Assembly: GCA_015711895.1 (NCBI GenBank)
Contig: MU158574.1
Coordinates: 541 to 6,696 of the forward strand
Origin: Candidatus Solincola tengchongensis
GTDB lineage: Bacteria; Actinomycetota; Geothermincolia; Geothermincolales; RBG-13-55-18
DNA: 6,156 nt
Reading direction: 5' to 3'
Each line of letters starts with the position of its first letter. The first letter of the stretch is position 1. Position numbers and translations under genes: made by a program. This document shows, piece by piece, positions 5,290-6,156 of this stretch. The notes beneath the pieces were generated by a model. It made no database searches. It was not told the DNA's origin and saw only the letters and a list, made by a program, of their open reading frames with translations.

Positions 5290-5550
5290 TTGATCGAGGT
5301 GACCAGGATAAACGACGATCCGGTGGTCATCAACGCCGAGCTCATCGAGATGATCGAGGCCCGGCCGGACACCATCATCACCATGACCACGGGCAAGAAG
5401 ATACTCGTGGCGGAGAGCGTTAGCGAGGTGGTGCGCAGGGTCATCGAATATCGTCAGATAATCCGCCCGGTCATCCGCACCAACGTGCCCCTGAGTTTCG
5501 ACGAATGCACGGTGGTGGCGGACCCGGAAAAGGACGTCTTGGAGAAGTAA
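5290..5550 (+). CDS. flbD: Flagellar protein FlbD / SwrD family (motor power)
   Basis: An 86-residue protein with the family pattern from the first residue: MIEVTRINDDPVVINAELIE, then MIEARPDTIITMTTGKKILV and a VVRRVIEYRQIIR helix. Most members end near residue 65. Here a further 20 or so polar residues follow (NVPLSFDECTVVADPEKD...). This is the small Gram-positive protein called FlbD, and SwrD (YlzI) in Bacillus subtilis, where it has been reported to raise flagellar motor power. It is not the Caulobacter FlbD transcription factor. The TTG at 5290 is chosen because it follows GGAGG by 8 bases and aligns with family starts. An in-frame GTG at 5281 overlaps the Shine-Dalgarno and is unlikely. 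It is placed directly before motA, in keeping with a stator-related role. Confidence 0.9.
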   Translation: MIEVTRINDDPVVINAELIEMIEARPDTIITMTTGKKILVAESVSEVVRRVIEYRQIIRPVIRTNVPLSFDECTVVADPEKDVLEK

Positions 5551-5620
5551 AGGCGGGAGGATGAAAGCGATGTCGGCAGAAGTTCCCGACTGCCGGTGAG
5601 GAGAGCGGGGAGGCCTAATA

Positions 5621-6156
5621 GTGGACATCGCCACCGTTGTCGGACTGGCCATAACCTTCGGGACCTTTTTCGTGGGCCTCTTCATGTCCGGGAGCATAGG
5701 GCAGTACATCGACGTGCCCTCCCTGGTGATAGTCCTGGGAGGGACGGTGGGGGCGAGCGTGCTCGCTGTGGACTTGTCGGCAATAAAGGCCGTTTGCGCC
5801 CGGAATGCTGAAACTGATACTGAAGAAGTACAAGGTGGACGCCATGGGCATCATGGCTCGACTGGTCCACTATGCCGAGATGGCGAGAAAGGAGGGGATA
5901 CTCTCCCTGGATAAGGAGCTGAAGAACATCGAGGACCCCTTCATCCAGAAAGCGGTGCAACTGCTCGTTGACGGCACGGAGCCAGAGCTCATAAGGGACA
6001 TCCTCGAAACGGAGATCATCTTCCTCGAGCAGAGACACCAGGGAGGGATCCGCTATTTCAACATCTGCGCCGCCCTTGCGCCCGCCTTCGGTTTCCTGGG
6101 CACCCTCATCGGACTCATAGCCATGCTGGCCAAGCTGAGCGAGCCCGAGAAACTCG
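5621..6156 (+). CDS. motA: Flagellar motor stator protein MotA, frame broken and 3' end outside window
   Basis: MotA, with MotB, forms the proton- or sodium-driven stator. GTG 5621 follows GGGGAGG (5607-5613) by 7 bases. The first frame reads MDIATVVGLAITFGTFFVGL (first membrane helix), then IDVPSLVIVLGGTVGASVLA (second helix) and DLSAIKAV. It then loses all family character and stops at 5912-5914. From about 5799 another frame continues the family sequence: PGMLKLILKK, HYAEMARKEGILSLDKEL, AVQLLVDGTEPELIRDILET, EQRHQGG, and the third membrane helix with the conserved APAFGFLG proline (codon 6081-6083), open to the window end. Together they match a MotA with a one-base surplus near 5789-5805. 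Joined, the visible product is about 178 residues of roughly 260. Either the gene is disrupted or the sequence has an indel error. No restart site is visible. Confidence 0.88.
5789..5805 (+). other. Frameshift site in motA
   Basis: The upstream frame is good through GCC GTT (5789-5794), and the downstream frame is good from CCC GGA ATG (5799-5807). Removing one base from the TTT at 5793-5795 would give Lys-Ala-Val-Ala-Pro-Gly-Met, and removing one C from the CCC at 5799-5801 would give Val-Cys-Ala-Gly-Met. Both restore a continuous MotA. Both spots are short homopolymers, where sequencing indels are common. Confidence 0.8.

Noticed and set aside
5805..6156. Programmed frameshift or internal restart at ATG 5805 in motA
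   Set aside because: There is no Shine-Dalgarno before 5805, and no recognised shift-prone motif or stop codon sits at the junction. MotA is not known to use recoding.

Overview
The window is a stretch of one long flagellar operon, entirely on the + strand, in a GC-rich bacterium. In order it holds: the 3' part of fliJ, a lysozyme/glucosaminidase-like hydrolase, an NlpC/P60 peptidase, fliK, flgD, a small conserved flagellar-operon protein of unknown role, flgE, flbD (the swrD family), and the 5' part of motA. The core order fliJ-fliK-flgD-flgE-flbD, with motA following, is the Gram-positive (Bacillota/Actinomycetota) type of flagellar cluster. Two cell-wall hydrolases between fliJ and fliK point more to Actinomycetota, perhaps a deep-branching lineage. 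AGG (Arg) and ATA (Ile) codons are frequent despite the high GC. The taxonomic guess is inference from gene order and composition only.

Positions 1-1437 carry the end of fliJ (export escort) and two proteins of almost equal size (178 and 179 residues). These have different catalytic domains, one cutting glycan and one cutting peptide. They share a similar N-terminal stretch of about 20-45 residues and have no signal peptide. They probably open the peptidoglycan for the growing rod, the job done by FlgJ in Proteobacteria. Positions 1438-1609 are a 172-base gap rich in nested and mutually exclusive inverted repeats, ending in a full-length Shine-Dalgarno sequence before fliK.

Positions 1610-3915 encode the hook-length control protein FliK (disordered ruler plus C-terminal hook domain), the hook cap/scaffold protein FlgD, and the 132-residue conserved protein. 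Positions 3916-5289 hold flgE (hook protein), bracketed by two very GC-rich inverted repeats that lack U-tracts. These may set mRNA stability for this abundant protein. FlbD and MotA follow. FlbD/SwrD has been linked in Bacillus to stator power, which fits its position next to motA.

The main anomaly is in motA. Its reading frame is broken near 5789-5805: the N-terminal two transmembrane segments are in one frame and the rest of the family-typical sequence is in another. This is either a sequencing/assembly error or a real frameshift. The other genes look intact apart from truncation of fliJ and motA by the window ends. No RNA genes, mobile elements or CRISPR arrays were seen, and I found no novel multi-gene system. 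The least explained items are the shared N-terminal segment of the two hydrolases and the fliK leader.
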